Part shown: in pieces, positions 1 through 9,827 of the stretch
How positions within the stretch are numbered: position 1 is the stretch's first letter
Layout of the letters: every line of letters starts with the position of its first letter
NCBI RefSeq assembly: GCF_000350225.1
Contig: NW_005179096.1
Coordinates: 29,322 to 93,321 of the forward strand
Reading direction: 5' to 3'
From: Chondrus crispus
Lineage: Eukaryota > Rhodophyta > Florideophyceae > Gigartinales > Gigartinaceae
Length of the DNA: 64,000 nucleotides
Position numbers and translations under genes: made by a program
Notes under the pieces: generated by a model
What the model was told of the DNA's origin: nothing
What the model saw: only the letters and a program-made list of their open reading frames with translations
The model's database searches: none

Positions 1-20
1 ATCCAGAAAATAACACTGTA
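1..20 (-). repeat. Terminal motif of a dispersed element
   Basis: These 20 bases are the exact reverse complement of 51351-51370, and a related arm occurs in the hairpin at 50413-50503. It looks like the right end of an element lying mostly outside the window. Confidence 0.45.
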
Positions 21-1574
21 GTGGGTGCACTGTTGGGCATCTTCGTGGCCGCGTCCCCGTCTAGGACAAGTGTCTAACAGCAATGCAAGGTATGATGACC
101 TGTGTTCACCGAAAAACGCCTGCATTACTCACTCGTGGAATTACTCAATTCGGCACTATTGGGTGAGTCCTCTCTGTATATCGTTGTGCCGCCCGACGGA
201 TCACGTGCACCTGCACGAATACTCGTTGAAGCGAATATTGTAGCTCGCCACAAGGATTGAAAAGTTCTCAGTCGAAAGGGTGATATGTTTCGTCTTCTTG
301 ACAGGCTGAGGAGGGGCTGTTTAGAGAGGACCGCTTTTTAAAAGCTTCTACTTGTCTATCTTTCGCGGTTGCTTCGGCGGCATCTGTGGCAGATCCTGTC
401 GCGCTTTGATCCATTGATGGACTTTGCGCAGATGAAGCGAATGGGGCGTCCAAGACGCATATTGATACGACCCGTGCGGTCTGAGACTCGTTTGTGCTGA
501 GGAAAAGAACGGAAGACCCACTTGGTTTTTCTTCACGACAGGTCGATCCGGCACTGCTGTGATCAGGCGGATGTGAAACTCGTGGAAAATGCACATACCC
601 CGAGTTTTCAGTGTGCTGTGAGTTTTGCCAAACGCGTTGTTTGAAGATTTTGCATTCAGAAAATCCGAGCCAACTCGCCGCCGAATCACGAGTTTTCGTG
701 ACTTTACGGACGACGTTGTTGAATACACATGAATAACCTATGTTTGTCCTGAGTGCACCGCTGTTTGTCGGAATGGTACTTACCCCTGGGTACGAGGTTA
801 CACTACAAGAGGTGTGTTATCTCTGCATCCTTGCTTACGTTCAGGAATCACAAGGATGCCTTTGGCCTCTCATAACACCGAACTGTGCAGGGACTCTAAG
901 AGTATGCCTTCGAATATTGAAGATAGCCATTGCCTACCCACCATTACAATCGCGAACTCCTCATAGTGAGCAGGATCACCACTACATCGCTCGCAAAGTG
1001 ATACATCGACAAACCTATGTTTTCTTGTCATACCTAGATTCCGATTCCACCGAGCATGGTCCAAGTAATTCGTCGCCAGCCTTCGCAACTTAACATTTAT
1101 GCCGTATGACCAAACGTTCTTCGTTCAAATTCGTGTGGTCAGCATCGAAAGGCGTCCCAAACTCGAACGTTGCACGTGTTCCAGAAACGGAGAATATGAA
1201 TTGTTCGAGGTCAGGGGTTGGACTCTGGACGGAGAAATGAGAATACCAGTAAATTTTGATCACAGTCAATAATTGTTCTTTTTCGAGGCGAGATCAACGG
1301 TTGAAGCCGATCTCCAAAAAAACCCACTGAAACATTAGTCTTGCTTCATGTCGAATAGAGCGTGTTTCGAAGGTTTAACCCGGACACGCAAGGGAGTGTA
1401 CAAGAGGCTCTTCATACGGTATCGATCCCAAAGGGTTGGGATCTTGGGGCGATGTTTTGCAACATAAAAGCCCGTCGACTGCGGCCGTAGTGTTTCCATT
1501 GCTCCCTCACCAACTTCATCTTCATTGGAACCAAACACACAACTACTCCTCATTTTCACCAAAACACTTTCGTA
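21..1574. other. No supported gene
   Basis: Only short overlapping ORFs on both strands. A minus-strand ORF at 268-594 (108 codons, Ser/Ala-rich) is the most protein-like, but has no recognisable domain and no clear promoter. I do not call it. Confidence 0.4.
1463..1470 (+). promoter_or_regulatory. Possible TATA-like element
   Basis: CATAAAAG lies about 105 bases upstream of the ATG at 1575. Position and composition suit a TATA element for the LEA-like gene, but the match is imperfect. Confidence 0.3.
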
Positions 1575-1859
1575 ATGTCCAACTCTTTCGACAACGTCAC
1601 CGACGATGCTGCTAATGCTGCACAGGATGGGCTGAACAAGGCTCAGAACGCCGCTGAGGCAGCAGACAACGAACTGGGAGCTTCTGATGCTGCTCAAGAT
1701 GCTGCATCAAATATGCAGAGTGCTGCAGATGACATGGCTAGTAAGGCGCAGGACATGGCCAAGGGCGGTGCCGAAAATGTTCAGAACGCGGCCTCGGACG
1801 CCATGGATAATACTAAAAAGGCCTTCGACGACATGAAAGACAACTTATCTGGTTCCTGA
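1575..1859 (+). CDS. Small Ala/Asp-rich LEA-like helical protein
   Basis: 94 codons from the ATG at 1575 to a TGA. The protein is strongly hydrophilic and rich in Ala, Asp, Asn, Gln and Met. It lacks Cys and has no signal peptide or membrane segment. Small residues recur with helix-like spacing (AADNELGASDAAQDAA, AADDMASKAQDMAKGG), as in LEA group 3/4-like stress proteins, which are largely unfolded until dried and then protect membranes and proteins; that role is inference. Short UTR-like flanks and the lack of introns fit a real compact gene. It stands alone, with a copia retrotransposon starting about 500 bases downstream. Other amphipathic-helix proteins of similar composition cannot be excluded. 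Confidence 0.6.
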   Translation: MSNSFDNVTDDAANAAQDGLNKAQNAAEAADNELGASDAAQDAASNMQSAADDMASKAQDMAKGGAENVQNAASDAMDNTKKAFDDMKDNLSGS

Positions 1860-2360
1860 TCGTTCAAGTTCCGGCCGTGCTCTGAAAGTCACGTAGAGAT
1901 CCTTTCTATTCGAAAAGGACGATGTTGGTTTTAAATTGAACGATAGTTGATTGATCGATCCGGGGACGTTTAGACGCGACGATGATTAAACGTGCACTTT
2001 TCCTTTCCTTTTTTTCGAGCTGTTAGAATTTGACAAAGAGCACACCCATGTTGTATCGTCGTGCAAGCCCTATTCTCTCTAGGCAGGTCATATTTTATTG
2101 CACTGAGCACCAACTGGCCAGCAATTTGATGTACGCCGCTTGAAAATTCGAGCTTGCCCTCACTACTGTACGAGCCTAGGAAACACTTTCTGTGATGCAC
2201 ATTAACGCCATAGCGTGAGACTTTGAACACTATAGATGCATCCAGTGCAGTGTTGTGACTCTATACCATAACCTCATCAGATAGAGAGATCATTGCAAGG
2301 GGGTCTCAATAGTTCGCATTTGAATAGTTCGTTACGCCAATAGTTCGCTTTTCTGACGAT
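1860..2360. other. Intergenic, short direct repeats
   Basis: No gene seen. The motif AATAGTTCG recurs three times between about 2307 and 2350, just upstream of the copia insertion site. Confidence 0.4.
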
Positions 2361-2365
2361 GTCAC

Positions 2366-2804
2366 AATTAAGAAGCAGTAACGCAGCAGGAAGGGAATAC
2401 AACTAGGAGCACCACAGTGTCTCGAAAGAGGGATCACGGATCAGTCAACTCAACAGGAAGCAGAGAAGATTAGTTTATCACCAGCAGAGGCACAGGCCAC
2501 GAAGAACAGGAAGCTCAACGGTCACAGTCGAGCTCACTTGGGTCCTTGCCATCACAACAATTGCGTGATATGTTGTACCTAAGTAAGGAGATAAACAACG
2601 GATAACCGAAGACAAACTGGGATACCTAAGAACAAACCATGATAGTGATAGGAATTGCGTCAAACAATCCCGGCAGGATTGTATAATTCGCTCATAGATA
2701 CTCCCTGACCACAGAACAAGTCCAAAGTGTAACCTACAATATCTGACACGTTATGGTATAACCACAAGATGTGGTGGCGGATGTGCGTAGTGCGCACTTT
2801 CACA
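2366..2804 (-). repeat. 3' LTR of the copia element
   Basis: 439 bp, about 99% identical to 7257-7695. Its inner edge meets the purine-rich tract 2805-2817. Confidence 0.88.
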
Positions 2805-2828
2805 CTCATTCTCTTTTGAGTAATGCAA

Positions 2829-5800
2829 TCACCCAAGAAATTGGGAACTCTCACGATGTTGAGATGCTTCAAAGTCGATGGGAATGGTGCCAGAAAACAT
2901 GAGAAGCTGCAGTGTTTGACACAAGGGACTGTCCGGTTTGGTAATAGCATCAGCTGGATTTAGTTTGCCTGGGATCCAGACCATGCGATTGATCTTGCGA
3001 GTCTCAAATTCATAGCGTACCAGGCTGACATCAGCACGGATGGATTTGTCTGTGGCATTGCGACAGGTGGAGAGCGAATCATACAAGTCCTTTGTATCAA
3101 CCACAATGACAAGCTCAATATCCAAATTGGGTAATGTTCTGTACGCCTGAGTAAGCGTCTTTCCTTCGTCTATGGCTGATCCTGCAGCAAGGGTTTCTGC
3201 GGCACCGACTGACTTTGTCGGCCTTTTTGACTTCTGCGAGCACCATCCAAGAGTGTGGAATATGGATTCAAGAGAAAGTTCTCCAATCACAAGTCCAAAA
3301 ACATAGGCAAATTGCCCGTGATCGTTAGAGCGTGCAGCATCGGAAAATACAACAACTTTGAGGGCATAGGAACGGGTATCAGATGGTAGTTTGAAAGTAA
3401 TCGTAGAACCAAGTTTCTGAAGCTGTCTCAGCATGTTGCATTGGAGCACAAGGTCCTTGACGACGGGTGTAACCCTTCGCTGTTGTAGGTAGCTGGTGGT
3501 GAAGGCACAAAACGGACTGGCACTTGAACCAATGAACCCCAATGATCCGTTCAGGGAGCTAAAAGAGAAATGTTCGACAGCATTGAGCCTTTGTTCTTGT
3601 TGCTTGCGGCGTAGTCTAGAAGTCGGATGGGGATGTAGAGAATCAAGCTTTTCATCTCCTGAAACATGAATTGTTCCGTCTTCTAGCTGCGTTATGCTCA
3701 GTCCGAAAAATGAGAAGGTTCCTGGACCACGTACAATTGTACCAACGTTGTACTTTGTAGAAACTTTTGCTACAAAGTCATCTAGTATTTTCATCACAGA
3801 CGATACAAGAATATCATCAACTACCTTGACTGCAAGTGAATGAAGTTGATTGACTTTCTTATAAAACAGCTGAGGTATGTAAATGACCTGGACAAATCCA
3901 AGTTCCCTGAGAAAGGTGTCGCTATGATCTTGCCACTTAGCATTGGCATTTACAAGACCATAAGCCGCTGTCAATAGTAGCCAGTAGAACCCTTTCTTCG
4001 TGCATTCACGAAGAGGAACAACGTACACATCACGTTCAGCAGAGCCAGACTGGAGAAAAGCCGATTTGATGTCAATCTTGACAAGAGACCAGTTGAATAT
4101 TACACAGATAGAGAGAAGGATACGAAGGCCAATAGGCGGACAAGTCTGTGCATCAGTTTTGAGGTGCATCTTGTCCCTATCTTTGTTTCCATGCGGTTCG
4201 ATCCTAGCTTTGCATAGGAGAGATCTGTCGTCAAGAGTTTTTATCTTGTAAAGAACATGGCTGGTGATGACATTTGAGTCTTTCGGAATCTTCGAGACAT
4301 GTATCTCCATCACCTCTTTTTTGAAGTTTTCTTCCTCCTTATTGTATGCATTTTCTGTCAGAAAGGTGGGAAGTCCTTCTGCTTGGTGTAGAAGGAATTC
4401 TTTGCTGAGAAATCGATCACGATACAGTAGCGCCGCTGCCTTTTCTGTACTTGTGAGTTCCAAACCAGGGGAAAGCTCCACGTCGTATGTGTGGAGTGAG
4501 GATTGACTGCGTGTGGTCATATTGTGTGTGCTATTAGCGGGATGGGGAGCAGTAGGGCTGGAGGTGGAGGGTTCGTACAGCAAAGGATCATACGAAGAGT
4601 TTACTGCAGGTGCAGCGCTCGAGGACTCAGATGCAAAGATCCCAGATTGTTCATCATCAGGATCAGAGCGCGGGTGGGGGTCACAATGTTCAATCTCAGG
4701 CACAGAGGCGACATGAGGATCTGAATTAGGATCTGTTAGATCTGGATCTGTAGATACAGGAGGCAGTTCATTGATCGCTGAGTCAAGCGAGGAGTCAAGC
4801 ACATCAATTGACTCTTGTATCGCCAAAGCGAGTTCATTTTCAGGGAGGGATGGACGGATGTCCTCCAGAGCTGCCTTGATTTGCCTGCCATTGGCACCAG
4901 GAACAGTGACGGTACGAGAGGAACAATCATAAGCCAGAATAGGCTTGGCTGCAGACCAATGTCCGCGTTTTTCGTTTTGTAACTTGATGTAGACTTGAAC
5001 AAGATCGCCTACATGGACGTGTTTGTCAGTTACAGCCTTTGAACGAAGAATCAGGGTAAGCTTGCGCTTGGCAAGAAGTTGATCATGGGCAGCAACAATC
5101 TCATCAGGGATCATCACTGGATACTTGTCTGAGGCAATAGGGCGGGTAAAGCCTTTTGCTAGCTCATGTGCAGACATGATGTCACTACCATATAGGTCGT
5201 TCGAGATTCGGAGTGCTTGGACAACGAGGAGAGCGGAATCAGTGTGCTCGTTAGCAGCAGAGCATAGACGCAGATAAATGTCTCGAATAACTCTATGCTT
5301 CGATTCTATTACATTCTTATTGTGTCTCCGGGGCGGTATCGGCCTTGACTCAACTCCTAAGCAGGTAAGATATGAGGTGAACTCAATGTTGTTAAACGCT
5401 TGATCAAATAGGACTGTCCGCGGAGTCCAGAAAGGCGTTATCCAGTGCAGTTCAAAAGATGTGATAGACGCTTGCATTGTAGTGTTTGTAACTACACATC
5501 CGGCGGAGTATCTTGTCACGGAGTCCATGCAATGAAAGACTTTATGTGAACCGATGAATAGATGGTCAACACAAACTAGCTGGTTGAAGTCCCTTGACAT
5601 TGAGCTCAGCGAGACGGGGCGCTGTCCTTTAGGTTCTTGGACAGAAGTGCATGAAGTACATGTGTCAAGTACAGTAGCAAGGTACTTGCTTACATCAGAG
5701 CTCCATAGACCATTGCGGTCCAAAAGTAGCTTGATGTCATGATAGTTGGAGTGTCCACAGACATGGTGATGGACCTTGTCGACAATGGCTTTCAACTCAG

Positions 5801-7253
5801 CCCATAGTCGCTCACCATGCGTAGCAGAATGGACATGCAGGGTAGCACAGTACAACCTCATGATAGTGTCTGGGTCAGAAGGTTTACCCATTGCTGAATG
5901 GACGAAGATTTTATACGGGAGGTAGCTATGAAAGCCACGATCTTGGATCGATATAGAAAGACCATCCGAACCTGGCAGCAGTAATGAGTTAGAGCCGATG
6001 TGCTCAATGTCACAGTGTCGGGTGACATTCCTACCAATGATCCATTGGGATGAGCCCTCAATGACAAGGTGGCGGATCAGGACTGGGGCACCTTGATCAC
6101 TTGTAGCACATAGAACAACGGACCCCAGGATCTTGCGAGCTTTGCTAGAGTGTGAACCGGAGCCATATTGCCATAAGGGACAGCTGGCAACTGAATCAGG
6201 TATCGGTTCATAGACATGATCCCAGAACGGAAGCAGGATTGGGGCAAGAGCATCAAGTTCTTTTACCCCGAGCCCACTATACGGAGCTCCATCATCAAGC
6301 AGAGGTCCGGAGTATGAGACAATCTCATGTTCGGGAGAAGTAAGCAGAGCCATATTGAAGGTAACAGATTTGGCTGCCTGCCCACGAGGCGCCGTGTCAG
6401 GCTCTGGCTTCTTTGACAGGGAATGATATTCCCCATCAGGACCATGATCTTGGGCCCAATGTCCCTTTCTCTGACATTTACGACAGGTACTACGGGACTT
6501 GAGATCTGCGAGTTGCTCAGGAGTCAATCTGGTTTTAGTGCGTTGACGTCGATGACCAGGAGTACTGGCAGAACTTGCTCTCACTACACGAAATTGGGCT
6601 GGGGTCTCGGGTAGAGATTCGGTCTTGGGCCTGTCACACTGACGAATTACAGATGCTACTGCATTGTATTTGATGGAAGAAAGGTATTCGGAGTTGCTTG
6701 CTTCAGGTCCGAACTCATCTGAGCGGGGGGCTGTAGCAGCCAGGACAGAAACCCTCTGACTACCTTCTATGTTGCAATTAGAAAGCAGTAGAAAAGAGAC
6801 AAGCGCTTCAGGAAGGCGTACCTCTTCTGACTGTGCGCTGAACTTGGACACCTGAGCCTCAAACCGGGACTCAAAATTTTGGAAGGATTCATTAGCCCCG
6901 CGTTTCGTATTCAAAACTTGAAGAAAGAGCTGGTATATGGTGCTGACTACAGCAAGCGGATCGCGCCTGAAGACTGCATTAATTATAGCAGTGACACCAG
7001 AGGTAGACTGCAAAGTATCTGCGGGAATCTTTTTCGAAAGGTCAAGAGCGCGGCCAAACAGCTGGGACTGTAACATAATTCCTTGCAACTCTGAAGGAAT
7101 TTTGTTACTGTTGGTATCAGGGAGCTTGTCATGGAATAATTTCCACAAGACAACTGCATTCTTGTAGGGCTCTTGGTCTCCTCTGCCGTCGGTCCACGGA
7201 ACATTACGGAAATCCCAAGAGAACTTGGGGCGTGAGGGTAGCTCTGGGCCCAT
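2829..7253 (-). CDS. Copia gag-pol polyprotein, intact
   Basis: One 1474-codon ORF without stop or frameshift. In order: Gag-like N-terminus; a zinc-knuckle-like motif at C257, C260, H265, H270 (last ligand His, not the usual Cys); a protease-like motif DDGAP at 320-324 in place of D(T/S)GA; integrase with an HHCC zinc region (about 497-535) and catalytic D563, D617, E650; RT with VVDDI (D1146, D1147) and the upstream KIDIKSAFLQ block; and RNase H beginning VVFSDAA. Gag and pol are fused in one frame, as in many copia elements. The ATG lies four bases inside the 5' LTR boundary and overlaps the expected primer-binding region. With near-identical LTRs this could be an active copy; the two odd motifs argue for a divergent lineage rather than decay. 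Confidence 0.9.
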   Translation of the reverse strand: MGPELPSRPKFSWDFRNVPWTDGRGDQEPYKNAVVLWKLFHDKLPDTNSNKIPSELQGIMLQSQLFGRALDLSKKIPADTLQSTSGVTAIINAVFRRDPLAVVSTIYQLFLQVLNTKRGANESFQNFESRFEAQVSKFSAQSEEVRLPEALVSFLLLSNCNIEGSQRVSVLAATAPRSDEFGPEASNSEYLSSIKYNAVASVIRQCDRPKTESLPETPAQFRVVRASSASTPGHRRQRTKTRLTPEQLADLKSRSTCRKCQRKGHWAQDHGPDGEYHSLSKKPEPDTAPRGQAAKSVTFNMALLTSPEHEIVSYSGPLLDDGAPYSGLGVKELDALAPILLPFWDHVYEPIPDSVASCPLWQYGSGSHSSKARKILGSVVLCATSDQGAPVLIRHLVIEGSSQWIIGRNVTRHCDIEHIGSNSLLLPGSDGLSISIQDRGFHSYLPYKIFVHSAMGKPSDPDTIMRLYCATLHVHSATHGERLWAELKAIVDKVHHHVCGHSNYHDIKLLLDRNGLWSSDVSKYLATVLDTCTSCTSVQEPKGQRPVSLSSMSRDFNQLVCVDHLFIGSHKVFHCMDSVTRYSAGCVVTNTTMQASITSFELHWITPFWTPRTVLFDQAFNNIEFTSYLTCLGVESRPIPPRRHNKNVIESKHRVIRDIYLRLCSAANEHTDSALLVVQALRISNDLYGSDIMSAHELAKGFTRPIASDKYPVMIPDEIVAAHDQLLAKRKLTLILRSKAVTDKHVHVGDLVQVYIKLQNEKRGHWSAAKPILAYDCSSRTVTVPGANGRQIKAALEDIRPSLPENELALAIQESIDVLDSSLDSAINELPPVSTDPDLTDPNSDPHVASVPEIEHCDPHPRSDPDDEQSGIFASESSSAAPAVNSSYDPLLYEPSTSSPTAPHPANSTHNMTTRSQSSLHTYDVELSPGLELTSTEKAAALLYRDRFLSKEFLLHQAEGLPTFLTENAYNKEEENFKKEVMEIHVSKIPKDSNVITSHVLYKIKTLDDRSLLCKARIEPHGNKDRDKMHLKTDAQTCPPIGLRILLSICVIFNWSLVKIDIKSAFLQSGSAERDVYVVPLRECTKKGFYWLLLTAAYGLVNANAKWQDHSDTFLRELGFVQVIYIPQLFYKKVNQLHSLAVKVVDDILVSSVMKILDDFVAKVSTKYNVGTIVRGPGTFSFFGLSITQLEDGTIHVSGDEKLDSLHPHPTSRLRRKQQEQRLNAVEHFSFSSLNGSLGFIGSSASPFCAFTTSYLQQRRVTPVVKDLVLQCNMLRQLQKLGSTITFKLPSDTRSYALKVVVFSDAARSNDHGQFAYVFGLVIGELSLESIFHTLGWCSQKSKRPTKSVGAAETLAAGSAIDEGKTLTQAYRTLPNLDIELVIVVDTKDLYDSLSTCRNATDKSIRADVSLVRYEFETRKINRMVWIPGKLNPADAITKPDSPLCQTLQLLMFSGTIPIDFEASQHRESSQFLG

Positions 7254-7256
7254 AAC

Positions 7257-7695
7257 AATTGAGGAGCAGTAACGCAGCAGGAAGGGAATACAACTAGGAG
7301 CACCACAGTGTCTCGAAAGAGGGATCAGGGATCAGTCAACTCAACAGGAAGCAGAGAAGATTAGTTTATCACCAGCAGAGGCACAGGCCACGAAGAACAG
7401 GAAGCTCAACGGTCACAGTCGAGCTCACTTGGGTCCTTGCCATCACAACAATTGCGTGATATGTTGTACCTAAGTAAGGAGATAAACAACGGATAACCGA
7501 AGACAAACTGGGATACCTAAGAACAAACCATGATAGTGATAGGAATTGCGTCAAACAATCCCGGCAGGATTGTATAATTCGCTCATAGATACTCCCTGAC
7601 CACAGAACAAGTCCAAAGTGTAACCTACAATATCTGACACGTTATGGTATAACCACAAGATGTGGTGGCGGATGTGCGTAGTGCGCACTTTCACA
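7257..7695 (-). repeat. 5' LTR of the copia element
   Basis: 439 bp. On the minus strand it is followed at once by GTTATGGGCCCAGAGC, which resembles an initiator-Met-tRNA-type primer site of copia elements and contains the polyprotein ATG. Confidence 0.88.
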
Positions 7696-7700
7696 GTCAC

Positions 7701-8483
7701 AGCTTCTCAGACGTGTACACGTGTACCTATTCAGACCGGCGCGGCTGGCACTGTCCTCTCTTAAATGGCCGCCAGCGAAGGGCTTCGTCGGGCAAAGCGA
7801 GCCTTTTTCGAGGCCCACCGAGAGCAGACTGTTCACGAATCTCGGGTCTCCACCGTGTTGCATGGCTTGATACTGAAGTGGTTACGCATGCTCGGGAATG
7901 CACGGCGAGCACTGTTCCATCCGTGTGCAATTTTTCCTCATAGTATTGCGTGGCATTCAAAATATCCTCCACGAACAACAAGTAGGGCGTTGTCAAGCGT
8001 CAACTTTCAAATACTGGTTCTAAACATCTCTGTAAAACCTACAACTCTCACGGCAGTGAGAGGGGTGCACCATCTTGGTCCCCGTTCTGTTTTTGCCGTC
8101 CCTTTTCCCGTCGCCAGTTCAACAAACGCGTGTAGACTCCAAACAATTGTTCGGAGCGCTTTAAAGCGCTTTTTACTTAAGAAGAGCATTCTCCCGCGTT
8201 TGTTGTGCGACAAGTGAAAAAAGATATGGGCTGCTGTGGGCGTTTCTACTATAACACCGCCGGAACTCAATTCCGTGCGTGGTTAGAGTATTGTTAAGTT
8301 CGATCTAACTTATCAACGCTATCTACAGGAGCTCCGCGCTATCAACCTCAACCGAACCGCTTCACAAAAGATCACACCTTGTGGAATCGAGGCATGTATA
8401 GCTGCTGATGTTCTACTGTCATGAAAAATTGTAGGGACCTTTCCAGGTTGCTCTACCGTCTCAGAGGTAACTGACACGCACAT
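7701..8483. other. No supported gene
   Basis: Short ORFs only. A 16-base palindrome (AGCGCTTTAAAGCGCT) lies near 8156. This may be the leader or LTR remnant of the decayed gypsy element that follows, but I find no copy of the family B LTR here. Confidence 0.35.
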
Positions 8484-9190
8484 TCAGGAATGGATTGAAT
8501 CCCGCTCCCGATGTTCCGTCCAAGGTATGGCGACGCACGTATCAAACGCAATTAGACGTATCAGATTCAGGCCAGATCGCCTGGATCCGCATGGAGCAGC
8601 ATGCCAATTTTTCACAGACGTGATAACAGAGCTCCACTTGAATCGCGTGGAGCACGCAATCACGTAGGCCTCGAAGGCTGTCATCTCGCAGTTATTCCCG
8701 AAATTGGAACCAAACATTGTCTGGGAGACAATATAAAACTCTATGGCATTCTTGTCAAAGGAGAAAAGTATGACTTCCACCATTTTATTTCCAAGGTAGT
8801 GGAAACTTCGATTGAGTCTGCTAAATATATCCCGAAGCAGAAGCGTGACCTTGCACCAGGAGCTCCAGGCCCAGCTGAGCGATCAACAAAGAAGGCCAAA
8901 TCTGACCAGGCACATTCTGCCTCCGGGACCAAACCCGACAAGAATCAATAAAAATCCCAAACGAGGAAGGGAAAGGGCAGAAAAGATGATCTATGGGCAG
9001 ATTTATGCTTTAATCCCAAATGCAACAAAATTCATCCTGTAAAGGACTATCAAGAGACTACAGAAGATGAAAGGAAGACATCTCTAAAGAAGTACTACGA
9101 TGACAAGGAAGCGAAAAAACGTTCCCGGCTTGTCGGCCCACTCTCACGTGATGGTCGATGGTCTTGTCGGGTTGAAACAAGCTCGACACC
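8484..9190 (+). pseudogene. Decayed gag of gypsy family B, copy B1
   Basis: Reading across several frame changes gives gag-like stretches. The best is around 8985-9110, where a CFNPKCNKIH motif is followed by charged sequence. This parallels the CPHLPCKSKEDRHWIQDC zinc-knuckle region of the better preserved copy B2 (gag at 38562-39563). Multiple stops; no intact ORF. Assignment rests on position before the protease and RT of the same element and on the shared CX4C pattern. Confidence 0.5.
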
Positions 9191-9496
9191 GTGGCGCTCG
9201 GAGATATCAGTGCAGACCAAAGTGCAATCCCGCGTGCGACCATTACCTCATTGCAAGCCGCCGGTATCAAAGTTGCTGTAATCAAACAGTTTGACGAACC
9301 CCTCCAACTCGATGCAGCTATTCAGCTACCCAGAGACGTTCGTTTTACTGCATCCTCTGTCGTCAACTTATGCATTACAACTTATCTTCTTTGTGGACCC
9401 CTACGCCTTCGCAATGTCGAGTTCCTAGTTGTCGATCAACCAATGGATGAAATTCTTTTAGACCGACCGCTACTCAAATGTCTAGATTTGATCTAG
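9191..9496 (+). pseudogene. Retropepsin-like fragment, copy B1
   Basis: 101-codon ORF. DISADQSAIP sits where a D-S/T-G-A-D protease motif is expected, and the C-terminal VEFLVVDQPMDEILLDRPLL corresponds to SFLVVDDELACEDLIIGMP in the protease of copy B2. The active-site motif is degenerate, so it is unlikely to work. RT of the same element follows in a different frame. Confidence 0.55.
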
Positions 9497-9827
9497 TCTC
9501 TCACATGCAGAAGATTCAAACCACAATGGATAACGCAGATATATCCAGCTTCAAGTCAGACTCCATGAACACCGGCAATGCAGGCGAGTCACTCCAAGCT
9601 GCAAAAATCATGCCACAATATAAGGGCCTGTGGTACAATAGCATAGAGAATGACCCCATTCCTTTCTCGAACGGTATCACCGAAGGCATGGCCAAGAGTG
9701 ACACGTCGGACGTACAGCAAGCTTTGATGGACGCTGTCAGTAGAGCTCGGGAAAATGGCATGAGCGACAGTGGATATTAAAAATTGCGTACACTACTGCA
9801 GGATTTCAAGACATTTTTCGCACTCGT

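Larger units (their letters stand above)
2361..7700 (-). mobile_element. Complete Ty1/copia LTR retrotransposon
   Basis: The element lies on the minus strand. Two 439-bp LTRs (2366-2804 and 7257-7695) flank one long gag-pol ORF, and GTCAC is duplicated at 2361-2365 and 7696-7700. Read on the minus strand the LTRs start TGTG and end AATT. They differ at only three positions by my reading (two near 7261-7264, one in the GGATCAC/GGATCAG stretch), so the insertion is young. A purine tract at 2805-2817 immediately before the 3' LTR is the likely polypurine primer. Domain order (protease, integrase, RT, RNase H) is that of Ty1/copia. Confidence 0.9.

Noticed and set aside
268-594. 108-codon minus-strand ORF
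   Set aside because: Composition only; no homology signal, promoter or context.
7699-7712. Sequence GTCACAGCTTCTCAG shared with 39868-39882, possible common insertion target
   Set aside because: Fourteen to fifteen shared bases next to two unrelated elements with different target duplications; probably coincidence, and I see no further similarity.
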